Below, piece after piece: positions 44,108 to 53,728 of a stretch of 64,000 nucleotides of DNA; the first letter of the stretch is position 1; every line of letters begins with the position of its first letter. Both the position numbers and the translations under genes were made by a program. This DNA is from Paracoccaceae bacterium (GTDB lineage Bacteria; Pseudomonadota; Alphaproteobacteria; Rhodobacterales; Rhodobacteraceae): NCBI GenBank assembly GCA_016124615.1, contig WGNF01000006.1, positions 186,001 through 250,000 on the forward strand, in the 5' to 3' direction. The notes beneath the pieces were generated by a model, which saw nothing but the letters and a program-made list of their open reading frames with translations, was not told the origin of the DNA and did no database searches.

Positions 44108-44536
44108 ATGACGATCCGCTACCTGCACACCATGGTCCGCGTGCTGGACCTTGAAACCTCGATGGCGTTCTACCGGCTGCTGGGGCTGAAGGAAACGCGC
44201 CGGTGGGAGAATGAGGGGGGCCGCTTCACGCTGGTGTTCATGGCCCCCGAGGGGCAGGAGGAGTGCCCGGTGGAGCTGACATGGAACTGGGACGGCGATC
44301 CGGGCCTGCCGTCGGACAGCCGCCATTTCGGCCATCTGGCCTATGAGGTCGACGACATCCATGCCACCTGCGCGCATCTGATGGCCAATGGCGTGACGAT
44401 CAACCGGCCGCCGCGTGACGGCCGGATGGCCTTTGTGCGCTCGCCCGACAATATCTCGATCGAGATCTTGCAGAAGGGCGCGGCGCTGACCCCGGCGGAG
44501 CCCTGGTTGAGCATGGCCAACACCGGGCACTGGTGA
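44108..44536 (+). CDS. gloA: Lactoylglutathione lyase (glyoxalase I), VOC fold
   Basis: A 142-residue protein matching GloA: YLHTMVRVLDLETSMAFY at the start with the first metal His, PVELTWNWDG with the Glu, HFGHLAYEVDDI with the second His, and SIEIL with the second Glu. It converts the hemithioacetal of methylglyoxal and glutathione to S-lactoylglutathione. It is 60 nt downstream of the Slam-like gene. The family includes other VOC enzymes, but the four metal ligands and alignment with GloA are good. Confidence 0.9.
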   Translation: MTIRYLHTMVRVLDLETSMAFYRLLGLKETRRWENEGGRFTLVFMAPEGQEECPVELTWNWDGDPGLPSDSRHFGHLAYEVDDIHATCAHLMANGVTINRPPRDGRMAFVRSPDNISIEILQKGAALTPAEPWLSMANTGHW

Positions 44537-44540
44537 GCGG

Positions 44541-45056
44541 ATGGTCCGGCCGGGGGCGCTTTGTCTGTTGGCGGCTCTGGCCGGGCCGGGGCTGGCGCGG
44601 GCCGACGGGATCGTCGGCCCGGATCGCTATGTCGGCGTCATCCTCGGGTCGGATCACATCGGCAGCGCGCATCTGAACAACGTGAACCCCGGCCTGACCT
44701 ACGGCCGCATCTGGCCAACGGCGCGGCCGGGCGTGAATTACTTCGTCGAGGGCGGGGTGTTCTACAACAGCTACCGCGAAATCTCGCCGCTGCTGGTGGC
44801 CGGGGTGGCGGTCGATGTGGGGTCGATCGGGCCGGTGCGGTTTCGCGTCGGGGTCGAGGCGGGCACGGCCTATTACAAGACGCTGGCGGGCGAGTTGAAG
44901 CGGGACTACGGCATCCCGAACCTTGGCGGCTTCATCCCCATCGTCGGGCTGAGCCTGTCGGCGCAGGTGCGCCAGACCGAGTTCCGGCTGACCACCGTGC
45001 CCGCGGGGCGCAACGTCAAGGCGATCATCAACCTCAGCGTGGCGCAGCATTTCTGA
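44541..45056 (+). CDS. Small predicted outer-membrane beta-barrel protein
   Basis: A 171-residue protein with a signal peptide ending near LARADG. The mature part has alternating strands (RYVGVILGSDHIG; VNYFVEGGVFYN; GFIPIVGLSLSA) and ends in an aromatic residue (VAQHF), as outer-membrane proteins do. It resembles small eight-stranded barrels of the PagP/OmpW size range, but no specific family is recognised. It starts 4 nt after the gloA stop and so is probably co-transcribed with it. Confidence 0.6.
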   Translation: MVRPGALCLLAALAGPGLARADGIVGPDRYVGVILGSDHIGSAHLNNVNPGLTYGRIWPTARPGVNYFVEGGVFYNSYREISPLLVAGVAVDVGSIGPVRFRVGVEAGTAYYKTLAGELKRDYGIPNLGGFIPIVGLSLSAQVRQTEFRLTTVPAGRNVKAIINLSVAQHF

Positions 45057-45065
45057 GCCGCCGCG

Positions 45066-45563
45066 TCAGTAGATATAGCGGATCTGGTCGGCCCAGTACC
45101 GTTCCATCCGTTTCAGGGCGCTGTTGATCTGGTCGATGCCGTCGATACCCAGCACGCCGCGCGCCACCAGCCCCTCGGCGTGGCGGGCGAAAAGGTCGGT
45201 GATGACGGCGCGCACGCGGCGGCCCTTCTCGGTCAGCCGCACGCGCACCGATCGGCGGTCGATCTCGGATCGCTGGTGGTGCATGTAGCCGAGTTCCACC
45301 AGTTTCTTGAGGTTGTAGCTGACGTTGGAGCCCTGATAGTAGCCGCGGGTTTTTAACTCGCCCGCCGTCACCTCGTTTTCACCGATGTTGAACAAGAGAA
45401 GCGCTTGCACCGCGTTGATTTCCAGCAGGCCGAGCCGCTCGAACTCGTCCTTGATGACGTCGAGCAGCAGCCGGTGCAGCCGTTCGACCAGCGCAAGGCT
45501 GTCAAGATAGCCCGACAGCAACGCATCGCGCGGGCCGTCTTTCAGCGGGGCATGGATGCTCAT
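45066..45563 (-). CDS. MarR-family winged-helix regulator, LdtR-like
   Basis: A 165-residue MarR-type regulator. GYLDSLALVERLHRLLLDVIKD and INAVQALLLFNIGENEVTAGE, with TRGYYQGSNVSYNLKKLVELGY as the recognition helix region, closely match LdtR, described in Liberibacter and Rhizobiales as a regulator of L,D-transpeptidases and osmotic tolerance. The wing is HHQRSEIDRRSVRVRLT. ATG 45563 has GGAG five bases upstream; a second ATG at 45578 is possible. The target genes here are unknown. Confidence 0.85.
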   Translation of the reverse strand: MSIHAPLKDGPRDALLSGYLDSLALVERLHRLLLDVIKDEFERLGLLEINAVQALLLFNIGENEVTAGELKTRGYYQGSNVSYNLKKLVELGYMHHQRSEIDRRSVRVRLTEKGRRVRAVITDLFARHAEGLVARGVLGIDGIDQINSALKRMERYWADQIRYIY

Positions 45564-45635
45564 CACCGTCTCCACCATCAGATCCGGGGGCAGAGTCGGG
45601 GTAAAAGCCGAACATTCGGTTAAACTGCGACCGAT

Positions 45636-45911
45636 TCAGCCTTTCGGCGCCAGCCGGGCGCGCGCATGGGTGCCGATCTGCGCCACCAGCGGGGCATAGG
45701 CGTCAGGCGGCGCGGTGTGGCCGGTGAACCAGGTGTAAATTTCCTGATCATTCTCGGTCATCATCGCGTCGAACAGGTCCAGCGTGGCGGTGTCGAGCCC
45801 GGCAAGGCTGTCATCGGCCCAGGGGCCGAAGATCAGGTCCATCTCTTTCATGCCGCGGCGCCAGGCGCGCATCCGCATCCGCTTCAGCCGGTCGTCAGGG
45901 GCTTCGCTCAT
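45636..45911 (-). CDS. sdhE: Succinate dehydrogenase assembly factor SdhE
   Basis: A 91-residue SdhE (DUF339/CptB) protein with the conserved RRGMKEMD motif (the RGxxE element needed for FAD attachment to SdhA) and DxLxxFDAMMTENDQEIYTWF later on. It helps covalent flavinylation of succinate dehydrogenase. It begins with a 4-nt overlap with the upstream regulator gene. The length is usual. Confidence 0.92.
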   Translation of the reverse strand: MSEAPDDRLKRMRMRAWRRGMKEMDLIFGPWADDSLAGLDTATLDLFDAMMTENDQEIYTWFTGHTAPPDAYAPLVAQIGTHARARLAPKG

Positions 45912-46309
45912 TGCCGGGCTTCCGACAGCGCAAGCCGCATCCGCTTTTCCAGCCGCCCGAGTTGTTCGGCCATGCGCCCCGCCTCGGTGCGCAAGGTGCG
46001 CATTTCGGCCAGTAGCGCCTGGGCATCGACCGAGGCCGGGATGGCCTCTACCGGCTCGTCAAGGCCGTCGCCGCGCCCGGTCAGCAGCCACATGATCGAG
46101 ACGTTAAGCATGCCCGCCAGCATCTGCAGCCGGTTGGCGCGCGGGTCGGCCACGTCGTTTTCCCAGTCCTGCAAGGTCTTCAACCGCACGCCCAGACGGC
46201 GGGCGAGGTCGGCCTGGGTCAGGGCCGCCGCCTCGCGCGCGCCGGCCAGACGATCGCCGAAAGTGGCAGCCTCTTCGCTGAACCATCCCGGTTGGGTATC
46301 GGATGCCAT
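45908..46309 (-). CDS. XRE-family HTH transcriptional regulator
   Basis: A 133-residue protein with an XRE helix-turn-helix (LTQADLARRLGVRLKTLQDWE, in part, about residues 28-48) and a helical C-terminus probably for dimerisation (EMRTLRTEAGRMAEQLGRLE). It is divergent from aspC by 88 nt and overlaps sdhE, so it might regulate either. The function is not known beyond DNA binding. Confidence 0.85.
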   Translation of the reverse strand: MASDTQPGWFSEEAATFGDRLAGAREAAALTQADLARRLGVRLKTLQDWENDVADPRANRLQMLAGMLNVSIMWLLTGRGDGLDEPVEAIPASVDAQALLAEMRTLRTEAGRMAEQLGRLEKRMRLALSEARQ

Positions 46310-46337
46310 CTTGCCTCTCCTCTTCGATATCGCTTGA

Positions 46338-47600
<1,263 letters not shown>

Positions 47601-47610
47601 CGGGGGCCCG

Positions 47611-48024
47611 ATGGCGGGCGATCTGCCGGACTATTACTTTCGCATCCGCGAGAATGGCGCCGCCGTGTTCCGGGTTGATACCGAGAACCGGCAGCGCCGC
47701 ATCGAGCTTGAGCCGATCGCCGTTGCCAACCTGCGCAACGGCGAGATCAAGCCGCAGGGCGACCGCAAGCTGACCCCGGAAGAGACCGCCCGCATCAAGG
47801 CGTGGATGGCCGAGCGGGCCGAGGTGCTGGCGCGCCGCGACGTGGATGACATCCACCGCGCGGTCGATCACCTGAACCTTACCGCGCAATGGGTCCAGAC
47901 CCGGGCGAGCGACGCGCAACTGGAAGACGTGACGGATGCGCTGTTGCTGGCGATGCACGATCTGCGCACCGTGCTGGTGCGCAAGAAGGCCGAACGGCTG
48001 ACCGGCGGGGCGACCGGCGACTAG
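47611..48024 (+). CDS. Conserved hypothetical protein downstream of aspC
   Basis: A 137-residue cytosolic protein not recognised as a named family. The N-terminus (YYFRIRENGAAVFRVDTENRQ) looks like a small beta-rich domain, and the second half is helical (DDIHRAVDHLNLTAQW). It starts 10 nt after the aspC stop and likely shares its transcript. It is convergent with the MATE gene (8 nt between stops). No catalytic motif is visible. Confidence 0.7.
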   Translation: MAGDLPDYYFRIRENGAAVFRVDTENRQRRIELEPIAVANLRNGEIKPQGDRKLTPEETARIKAWMAERAEVLARRDVDDIHRAVDHLNLTAQWVQTRASDAQLEDVTDALLLAMHDLRTVLVRKKAERLTGGATGD

Positions 48025-48032
48025 CGGCGGAT

Positions 48033-49382
48033 TCAGGCCCGCGTCAGACCGCGCCAGAACCGCGCCATCATCAGTGCCGCCGCGCACATCAGCCCGATCA
48101 CAAGGCCAAGCCAGAGGCCGACGCCGCCAAGCCCCAGCGGGAAGGCGATGATATAGCTGGCCGGGATGCCGATGACCCAGTAGCTGAGTGCCGCCATGAT
48201 CATCGGCACGCGGGTGTCCTGCACACCGCGCAACAGGCCGAGCGCCATCACTTGCAACGCATCGAAGAACTGAAACAGCGCGGCGACGGCCAGCAGGCGC
48301 GCGCCGAAGGCAAGGATGCGCGCGGCCAGGGGGTCATCGGGGTTGACCCAAAGGCCGACCAGATCGCGCGGCAGGGTCAAAAACAGCGTCACCGCGAAAA
48401 GCGCGAAGCCAAGCGACAGGGCGATGGCGGCAACGGCGCCATCGCGCAGGCCCTGCGGGTCGCGCCCGCTGGCCCGCCCGGCACGCACCGTGGCGGCCTG
48501 GCTGAGCCCGAGGTGAACCATGAAGGTCAGACCCGCAAGTTCAAGCGCGATGCCGTGGGCGGCAAGCTCTACCGTGCCGATCCAGCCCATCATCAGTGCC
48601 GAGGCGTTGAAAAGGCCGCCTTCGGCCAGCCCGGTCAGCCCGATCGGCCAGCCCAGATGGAACACGCGGGCAAAGGCGGGCCAGTCGGGGCGCCAGAACC
48701 GCACGAACAGGTGGAACCGGCGCAGCATCGGGTTCAACGCTGCATAAAGGCCGATGACGGCGAGCGTCAGCATCTGGGTGGAAACGGTGGCAAGGGCGGT
48801 GCCGCGCACCCCAAGCTCTGGCACGCCCCAGTTGCCGAAGATCAAGAGCCAGTCGAGGCCGATGTTCAGAAACACCGCCGCCACCGTGGCCCAAAGCACC
48901 ACATGCGTGCGTTCCAGCGCCGAAACGAAGCTTTTCAGCACCATCACCAACAGGGCGGGCGCCATGCCGAAGCCCGCGATGCGCATGAAGGATTGCGCAT
49001 TCGCCGCGACATCGGGCTGCTGGCCAAGAAAGCCGAAGATCGGCCCCGAGAACCAGAAGATCGGCAACGCGATGACCGAGAACAGCAGCGACAGCCACAT
49101 GCCCATGCGGGTCACCCGGCGCACCTCGGTTTCGTCGCCGTCGGCGGCGGCCGAGGCGACCATCGGCATCACGCCGATGGCGAAACCGGACCCGAAGATG
49201 AAGATGATGAAAAAGCTCGACGCGCCCAGCACGACGGCGGCAAGGCCCGGCACCGAATACCAGCCCATCATCACCGTGTCGGTGACGTGCAACGCCATCT
49301 GCGCAAGGTTGGAACCGATGAGCGGAAGGCCCAATACCAGCAACGCCCGCACATGGGCACGATATGTCAGGGGAGCAGTCAT
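48033..49382 (-). CDS. MATE-family multidrug efflux transporter
   Basis: A 449-residue membrane protein with about 12 spans and MATE features: GLPLIGSNLAQMALHVTDT in the first segment and GLLRGVQDTRVPMIM near the second repeat's end. MATE proteins export cationic drugs and metabolites with H+ or Na+ influx. ATG 49382 starts MTAPLTYRAHVR; the longer reading frame above it is a shadow of the GST gene. The drug specificity is unknown. Confidence 0.92.
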   Translation of the reverse strand: MTAPLTYRAHVRALLVLGLPLIGSNLAQMALHVTDTVMMGWYSVPGLAAVVLGASSFFIIFIFGSGFAIGVMPMVASAAADGDETEVRRVTRMGMWLSLLFSVIALPIFWFSGPIFGFLGQQPDVAANAQSFMRIAGFGMAPALLVMVLKSFVSALERTHVVLWATVAAVFLNIGLDWLLIFGNWGVPELGVRGTALATVSTQMLTLAVIGLYAALNPMLRRFHLFVRFWRPDWPAFARVFHLGWPIGLTGLAEGGLFNASALMMGWIGTVELAAHGIALELAGLTFMVHLGLSQAATVRAGRASGRDPQGLRDGAVAAIALSLGFALFAVTLFLTLPRDLVGLWVNPDDPLAARILAFGARLLAVAALFQFFDALQVMALGLLRGVQDTRVPMIMAALSYWVIGIPASYIIAFPLGLGGVGLWLGLVIGLMCAAALMMARFWRGLTRA

Positions 49383-49493
49383 GCCCGAGCCATATCCGTG
49401 GCCGGTAACAGTGGCAAGCGGGCGAGAGGGGGGCTTTTCCCCGCGCCCGCGCCGCCCTACTGTCGCCGCGCAGCGAACATGGAGGTTTTCGCG

Positions 49494-50153
49494 ATGGTCA
49501 CCCTTTACGGCGTCGCGCGCTCGCGCGCCTCGCGCCCGCTTTGGCTGCTGGCCGAGATCGGCATGGACTATCGGCACGAGATGGTGATTCAGGGCTATCG
49601 CCTGCCCGACGCCAAGGCGGCGGACGCGCCGCTGAACACCGCGTCGGCCGCCTATCTGGCGGTGAACCCGCAGGGGCAGATCCCCTGCCTGACCGATGGC
49701 GATCTGGTGCTGACCGAGTCGCTGGGGATCACGCTTTACCTTGCCAAGCGCTATGGCGGCGATCTGGGGCCGCGCGATCTGGCCGAAGATGCGTTGATGG
49801 TGCAATGGGCGCTGCATGCCGCCACCGGCATCGAGGGCCCGGCGCTTGAAATCATGTATGTGCAGGCCGACGGCGGTGCCGAGACGCCCGAAGGGCAGGC
49901 GGCCATCTCGGTCGCGGCCGAAAAGCTGCGCCGCCCGCTGAAACGGCTGGAGGCGCATCTGGCCGGGCGCGACTGGCTGATGGGCGACCGCTTCACCGCG
50001 GCCGACATCAACAGCGCGGAATGCATCCGCTATGTGGCCGGGCATCCGACCCTGCTGGGCGAGTTCCCGCGGCTGAAGGACTGGCTGGCCCGCTGCCAGG
50101 CCCGCCCGGCATTTCAGGCGATGTGGGCGATGCGGATGGCAGAGCCCGCCTGA
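49494..50153 (+). CDS. Glutathione S-transferase
   Basis: A 219-residue GST with the thioredoxin-like N-terminal domain (LYGVARSRASRPLWLLAEIG; NPQGQIPCLTDGDLVLTESLGIT with the cis-Pro and the ESxxI glutathione-binding motif) and an all-helical C-terminal domain (DRFTAADINSAECIRY). The catalytic Ser/Tyr position near the N-terminus falls in ARSRASRP. ATG 49494 follows GGAGG. It is divergent from the MATE gene. The substrate is unknown. Confidence 0.92.
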   Translation: MVTLYGVARSRASRPLWLLAEIGMDYRHEMVIQGYRLPDAKAADAPLNTASAAYLAVNPQGQIPCLTDGDLVLTESLGITLYLAKRYGGDLGPRDLAEDALMVQWALHAATGIEGPALEIMYVQADGGAETPEGQAAISVAAEKLRRPLKRLEAHLAGRDWLMGDRFTAADINSAECIRYVAGHPTLLGEFPRLKDWLARCQARPAFQAMWAMRMAEPA

Positions 50154-50168
50154 ACCCCGAAACGAAAG

Positions 50169-50192
50169 ACGCCCGGAGAACCCCCCGGGCGT
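50169..50192. terminator. Hairpin terminator between GST and cold shock genes
   Basis: ACGCCCGG and CCGGGCGT form an 8-bp stem with an 8-nt loop, 15 nt after the GST stop. The convergent cold shock gene ends 48 nt further on, so it may serve both. No strong T tract is present. Confidence 0.6.
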
Positions 50193-50240
50193 TCCGCGTC
50201 TGAGGAGGCGCGGGGCAGTCCGCTGTCGCGGCGAATGCGG

Positions 50241-50447
50241 TCAGAGCAGCCGCAGGTCGCTGGCCGAGGCGCGGCCGTCACGGCCGGATTGCAGCTCGTA
50301 GGCGATCTTCTGGTTGTCGTTCAGCCCTTTCAGGCCGGCACGTTCGACGGCCGAGATATGAACGAACACGTCCTTGCCGCCGTCATCCGGCGCGACGAAC
50401 CCGTAGCCCTTGGTGCTGTTGAACCACTTTACGGTGCCGGTCGGCAT
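50241..50447 (-). CDS. Cold shock domain protein (CspA family)
   Basis: A 68-residue single cold shock domain: GTVKWFNSTKGYGFVAPDDG with RNP1 (KGYGFV) and DVFVHISAVERAGL with RNP2 (VFVHI). It binds single-stranded nucleic acid and acts as an RNA chaperone. The 5' region up to about 50547 is GC-poor in part, and a hairpin lies 24-45 nt before the start. Confidence 0.95.
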   Translation of the reverse strand: MPTGTVKWFNSTKGYGFVAPDDGGKDVFVHISAVERAGLKGLNDNQKIAYELQSGRDGRASASDLRLL

Positions 50448-50470
50448 TCCGTCTCTCCTCTGTCATCCCT

Positions 50471-50492
50471 CCCGCAGCGGGACTGCTGCGGG
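50471..50492 (-). promoter_or_regulatory. Hairpin in the 5' leader of the cold shock gene
   Basis: CCCGCAGC and GCTGCGGG form a perfect 8-bp stem with a 6-nt loop, 24-45 nt upstream of the csp start codon. Cold shock mRNAs often have structured leaders that change with temperature; this is a candidate for such control. Confidence 0.4.
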
Positions 50493-50709
50493 CCGTGCAG
50501 CCAGGTCTTCCAAGTAATTCCGGCTGCCTGAATCAGGAGGCGGGTCGTTGAGAAGTCTGTTGTCACCCCTCAAGAATGCCAAATCTGTGAAAAGAATCAA
50601 GTTGCATTGCCGCGCTGTCCGAGGCAGCGCGCGGGCTGCCGCGGATCCGGGCCTTTCACCCGGACACTCTGCCCGCTATATCGGCATAAGCGGACGACGG
50701 AGGGACTCC

Positions 50710-51069
50710 ATGCGCAATTCGGCCCTGATCCTGGGCATCATCGGCGGCCTCTGGGGCATGCTGGTGGGCTTTTTCGGCTATGGCTACACGGTGGTGATGC
50801 AGACCTACGGCAGCCAGCTTTCGGGTGTGGCCGAGCAGGTGCACAACGTGGGGCTGGTGCAGACCGCCAGCCTTGTCGCGCCGATCCTGGCCATTGCGGG
50901 CGGCGCGATGGCACGGTCGCGCAACCTGATTGCCGGGGTGCTGCTGCTGGCATCGGCGGTGGGCATGTATGTCGCCTTCGGCTTCGGCGTCTTCACCATG
51001 TTCCCGATCGCGATGTGCGGGCTTGGCGGCATCCTTGCGCTGGCGGCGCGTCAGCCCGACGCCCACTGA
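50710..51069 (+). CDS. Small multi-span membrane protein, hypothetical
   Basis: A 119-residue protein with four hydrophobic segments (ALILGIIGGLWGMLVGFFGY; SLVAPILAIAGGAM; LIAGVLLLASAVGMYV; FPIAMCGLGGILALAA). No family is recognised. ATG 50710 is chosen because the translation upstream is unlike protein. Its end overlaps the 3' end of the convergent bufD gene by 19 nt. Confidence 0.65.
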   Translation: MRNSALILGIIGGLWGMLVGFFGYGYTVVMQTYGSQLSGVAEQVHNVGLVQTASLVAPILAIAGGAMARSRNLIAGVLLLASAVGMYVAFGFGVFTMFPIAMCGLGGILALAARQPDAH

Positions 51070-51605
51070 CGCAGGGCCCGATCCAGCGACAGCGGCCCGC
51101 CGCCCAGCATCGCAAGGGTCAGCAGCGTCAGCACCCAGAACGCCCGCTGGTCAAGGATCAGCGCGCCCGAGGCGGCATCGAACCAGCGGCCGATGTCATC
51201 GCCCGCGACACCGTGGCCGGTGATGTCGACAAAGCTTTGCACCGCGATGAAGCCGGTCATCCCCAGGGCGGCAAGGCGGGTGGCAAGGCCCAGCGTAATC
51301 AGCAGCGGCAGGGTGAATTCGGCCCACATGCCAAGCGTGGCGATGATGTGGTACGGCAGCGGCAGCATGTCGGCGTCATAGCCTACGGCGTCGATCGCCT
51401 TCGGGAAGATCTGCGCATAGGCGCCGACGCTGGGATGCAGGAAGCCGAACAGGCCCGCGCCGAGCTTGGTGAAGGCCGACGACCAGAAATAGACCAGCAG
51501 CACCCCCGCGAAGACCAGCCGCGCAGCCGTCGGCACCAGAACCGGCGCCAGCGTTGCGGTGACCCAGTCGAACAGGCGGTTGTGCAGGGTGATCAGGGCG
51601 GTCAT
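51051..51605 (-). CDS. bufD: DoxX-family membrane protein (BufD position of the bufferin operon)
   Basis: A 184-residue DoxX-like membrane protein with about four spans (AARLVFAGVLLVYFWSSAFTKLG; GMWAEFTLPLLITLGLATR). It is the last gene of a four-gene unit in which it overlaps the DUF2063 gene by 4 nt (ATGA). DoxX-like proteins accompany bufferin genes in the described bufABCD clusters; their role is not settled, perhaps in electron transfer or membrane handling. Confidence 0.82.
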   Translation of the reverse strand: MTALITLHNRLFDWVTATLAPVLVPTAARLVFAGVLLVYFWSSAFTKLGAGLFGFLHPSVGAYAQIFPKAIDAVGYDADMLPLPYHIIATLGMWAEFTLPLLITLGLATRLAALGMTGFIAVQSFVDITGHGVAGDDIGRWFDAASGALILDQRAFWVLTLLTLAMLGGGPLSLDRALRQWASG

Positions 51606-52333
51606 GGCAGCTCTCCGGCGGTAATCGCGATGATGGCGCCGCCTGCAAGCAGCAGCGACAGGGTGGCGGGAAAGTCGAACTCGTCGCCCGCAGCCTCGAT
51701 CGCCGGGGCGAGCGGTTGCCCGGCGTTTAGTGCGGAGAGGAAGTCCGCGCCGCCGGGCGGCAGGATTTCCGCGACGGGATCATAGACCGGGCGTGTGACA
51801 AGCACATCCTGCGGCCCCTCGCCGGGGTCAGCCGCGCCGCCCCAGATGCCGAGCAGCGGCCAGGGCGAGCGCAGGACCTGCACCGCGGGCGCCAGCGTCA
51901 GGCGCATCGCCCCAAGCGCCTCGGGTGGGATCGCGGCGAAGGCTTCGGGCGCAACCGGCACGCTGTCGGCGGTGTGGTAGGACCGGCGCAGCGCCAGTTC
52001 CAGCCGGGCCACGTCGGGCAGGTAGGGAAAATCGGCCAGCGGCGGAAAGCCGGCCAGAAAGGCGGGCATCGCCTCGCCCCAATCGGCCAGAACCGGCGTT
52101 TGCGGCGGGTGGCGGCGCAGAAAGACGCCCGCCATCGCGCGAAAGAACTCCTCACCCACCAGCGTCTGCAGCGCCGGAAAAGAGGCCACCAGCGCATCGG
52201 TCAGCGCCACCGCCACGTTGTTGCGGTAGACGGCAAACCGGCGGCCCGCCGGGCGGCCCTGCGGGTCGTGCAGGCCCGGCGGTTCGGGCTGGGCGGGGTC
52301 CAGCAGCGCGGTGCGAAAGGTGCTCTGGCTCAT
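51602..52333 (-). CDS. bufC: BufC, DUF2063 (HvfC-type) protein
   Basis: A 243-residue DUF2063 protein. The N-terminus [25 protein letters not shown] is diagnostic, followed by [14 protein letters not shown] and [17 protein letters not shown]. In MNIO systems this partner is thought to bring the precursor peptide to the MNIO enzyme. Its start (ATG 52333) overlaps the bufB stop by 4 nt. Confidence 0.85.
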   Translation of the reverse strand: MSQSTFRTALLDPAQPEPPGLHDPQGRPAGRRFAVYRNNVAVALTDALVASFPALQTLVGEEFFRAMAGVFLRRHPPQTPVLADWGEAMPAFLAGFPPLADFPYLPDVARLELALRRSYHTADSVPVAPEAFAAIPPEALGAMRLTLAPAVQVLRSPWPLLGIWGGAADPGEGPQDVLVTRPVYDPVAEILPPGGADFLSALNAGQPLAPAIEAAGDEFDFPATLSLLLAGGAIIAITAGELP

Positions 52334-53181
52334 GCCGGAACCCGGGTGAGGATGCGGGCGGCAAGCGCGGCCTCGGCCTCCAGCGCGGGCCAGTCGGGGA
52401 CATCGTTGTCCCACTCGATCAGCGTGGGTTTTGCCCCGCCGCGCACGATGGTGCGGGCGTAAAGCTGCCAGACCGGGTCGGTGACCGGGGCGCCGTGGCT
52501 GTCGATCAGCAGCGGCGCGCCGGTATCGTCGGCCTGCGCGTCATGGCCGCCAAGATGGATCTCGCCCACCAGATCCAGCGGGAAGGCGTCGATATAGGCA
52601 TTGGCGTCGGTCTGGCGGTTGGTGGCCGAGATGAAGACGTTGTTGACATCCAGCAGCAGCCCGCAGCCGGTACGCCGGGCGATTTCGGTCAGGAAGGCGA
52701 CCTCGTCCATTTCGGCCGCGGCGAAGTCGAGATAGGCGGAGGGGTTTTCCAGCAGCATCCGGCGGCCGAGCACGTCTTGCACCTGATCGACATGCCCGGC
52801 CACGCGGGCCAGCGTTTCGGCGGTATAGGGCAGCGGCAGAAGGTCGTTCAGATAGGCGCCGTCATGCGTGGACCAGGCAAGGTGTTCGGAGAAACTCGCA
52901 GGCTCCAGCCAGCCGACAAGCGCTTTCAGCCGGGCGAGGTGGTCGCGGTCCAGCGGCGCCTCGCCGCCGATCGACAGGCCCACACCGTGGCAGGAAACCG
53001 GAAACCGCCCGGCCAGTGCGCGCAGTTGCGCGATCGGGCGGCCACCGGCCCCCATGTAGTTTTCTGCATGGATTTCGAGCCATTCGACGGCGCCCACATC
53101 CTCGAAAATGTTCGAAAAGTGCTGCGGCTTGTAGCCCACGCCGGGGCGGTTCGGCAGCGTTTTCGGGCTGGTGTCGCGCAT
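52330..53181 (-). CDS. bufB: BufB, MNIO (DUF692) multinuclear non-heme iron-dependent oxidase
   Basis: A 283-residue DUF692/MNIO enzyme with a TIM barrel. Typical elements include [65 protein letters not shown] and GEIHLGGH, carrying the His/Asp/Glu ligands of the iron cluster. MNIOs modify cysteines in precursor peptides using O2; in bufferins they form thiooxazole rings. It is encoded right after the precursor gene, separated from it by a hairpin. Confidence 0.92.
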   Translation of the reverse strand: MRDTSPKTLPNRPGVGYKPQHFSNIFEDVGAVEWLEIHAENYMGAGGRPIAQLRALAGRFPVSCHGVGLSIGGEAPLDRDHLARLKALVGWLEPASFSEHLAWSTHDGAYLNDLLPLPYTAETLARVAGHVDQVQDVLGRRMLLENPSAYLDFAAAEMDEVAFLTEIARRTGCGLLLDVNNVFISATNRQTDANAYIDAFPLDLVGEIHLGGHDAQADDTGAPLLIDSHGAPVTDPVWQLYARTIVRGGAKPTLIEWDNDVPDWPALEAEAALAARILTRVPA

Positions 53182-53199
53182 CTTGGCCTCCTGTGGGGT

Positions 53200-53223
53200 G
53201 CCCCCGGCGGTGTCGCCGGGGGC
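53200..53223 (-). promoter_or_regulatory. Intergenic hairpin between bufA and bufB
   Basis: GCCCCCGGC and GCCGGGGGC form a perfect 9-bp stem with a 6-nt loop, just after the bufA stop. It has no T tract, so it may stabilise the bufA mRNA 3' end or partly stop transcription, giving more precursor than enzyme. Confidence 0.5.
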
Positions 53224-53230
53224 GGTGGCA

Positions 53231-53524
53231 TCAGGTCTGGGGCAGGTCGCGGGTCAGCGCGGTCAGCGAGCCCATGCGGCCGCCCGGCAGCTTCATCGTG
53301 GTGCAGGTGCCCGCCGGGACGAGCTTGAACTCGTTGCCCTGATAGTCGACCTTCGAGGTGCCCGCGCAGGTCGTGCCCGCACCGGCGGCGCAGTCGTTCG
53401 CGCCCTTCATCGCGACGCCGAAGCACTTGTCCTGCGCGGCGGCATTGGCGGGGGTAGCGATCTGGGCGGCAAATGCGGCAGCGATGGCGCCGGCGATGGC
53501 AAGGCTGTTGAATTTCTTGTTCAT
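53231..53524 (-). CDS. bufA: BufA, bufferin precursor (DUF2282)
   Basis: A 97-residue exported protein with a Sec signal ([21 protein letters not shown]) and a core with four cysteines at 34, 45, 53 and 74 ([23 protein letters not shown]) in the DUF2282 pattern. Bufferins are ribosomally made, MNIO-modified peptides that bind copper in the periplasm and protect the cell. Here it is followed by the MNIO, DUF2063 and DoxX genes, the canonical order. Confidence 0.9.
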   Translation of the reverse strand: MNKKFNSLAIAGAIAAAFAAQIATPANAAAQDKCFGVAMKGANDCAAGAGTTCAGTSKVDYQGNEFKLVPAGTCTTMKLPGGRMGSLTALTRDLPQT

Positions 53525-53683
53525 GGTCAGGTCCCTTCAATGTGGTCACAAAGCCGCGGTGATCGCGACTGACGATGGCATAAACCAGGCCGACGGCCGC
53601 TCGCCACTCACGTGGACGTGCATGCCAGCCCCGTTATGGAATGTAACACATTGCCGCAGCGCCGGATATTGCCGACAAATGCA

Positions 53684-53709
53684 AACGGGCGCCCGAAGGG
53701 GCGCCCGTT
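53684..53709 (-). terminator. Terminator of thrS
   Basis: AACGGGCGCCC and GGGCGCCCGTT form a perfect 11-bp stem with a 4-nt loop, about 20 nt past the thrS stop (minus strand), followed by TTTGCATTTG. It separates thrS from the buf promoter region. Confidence 0.75.
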
Positions 53710-53728
53710 GTCGTTCCGGATCAGCGGG

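Noticed and set aside
47889..50153. A 754-codon plus-strand frame ending in the GST gene
   Set aside because: Most of it is antisense to the MATE gene; only the last 219 codons are the real GST.
53525..53683. ECF sigma factor promoter for the buf operon
   Set aside because: GTAAC-like bases are present, but on the strand opposite to the operon; no convincing -35/-10 pair could be read on the coding strand.
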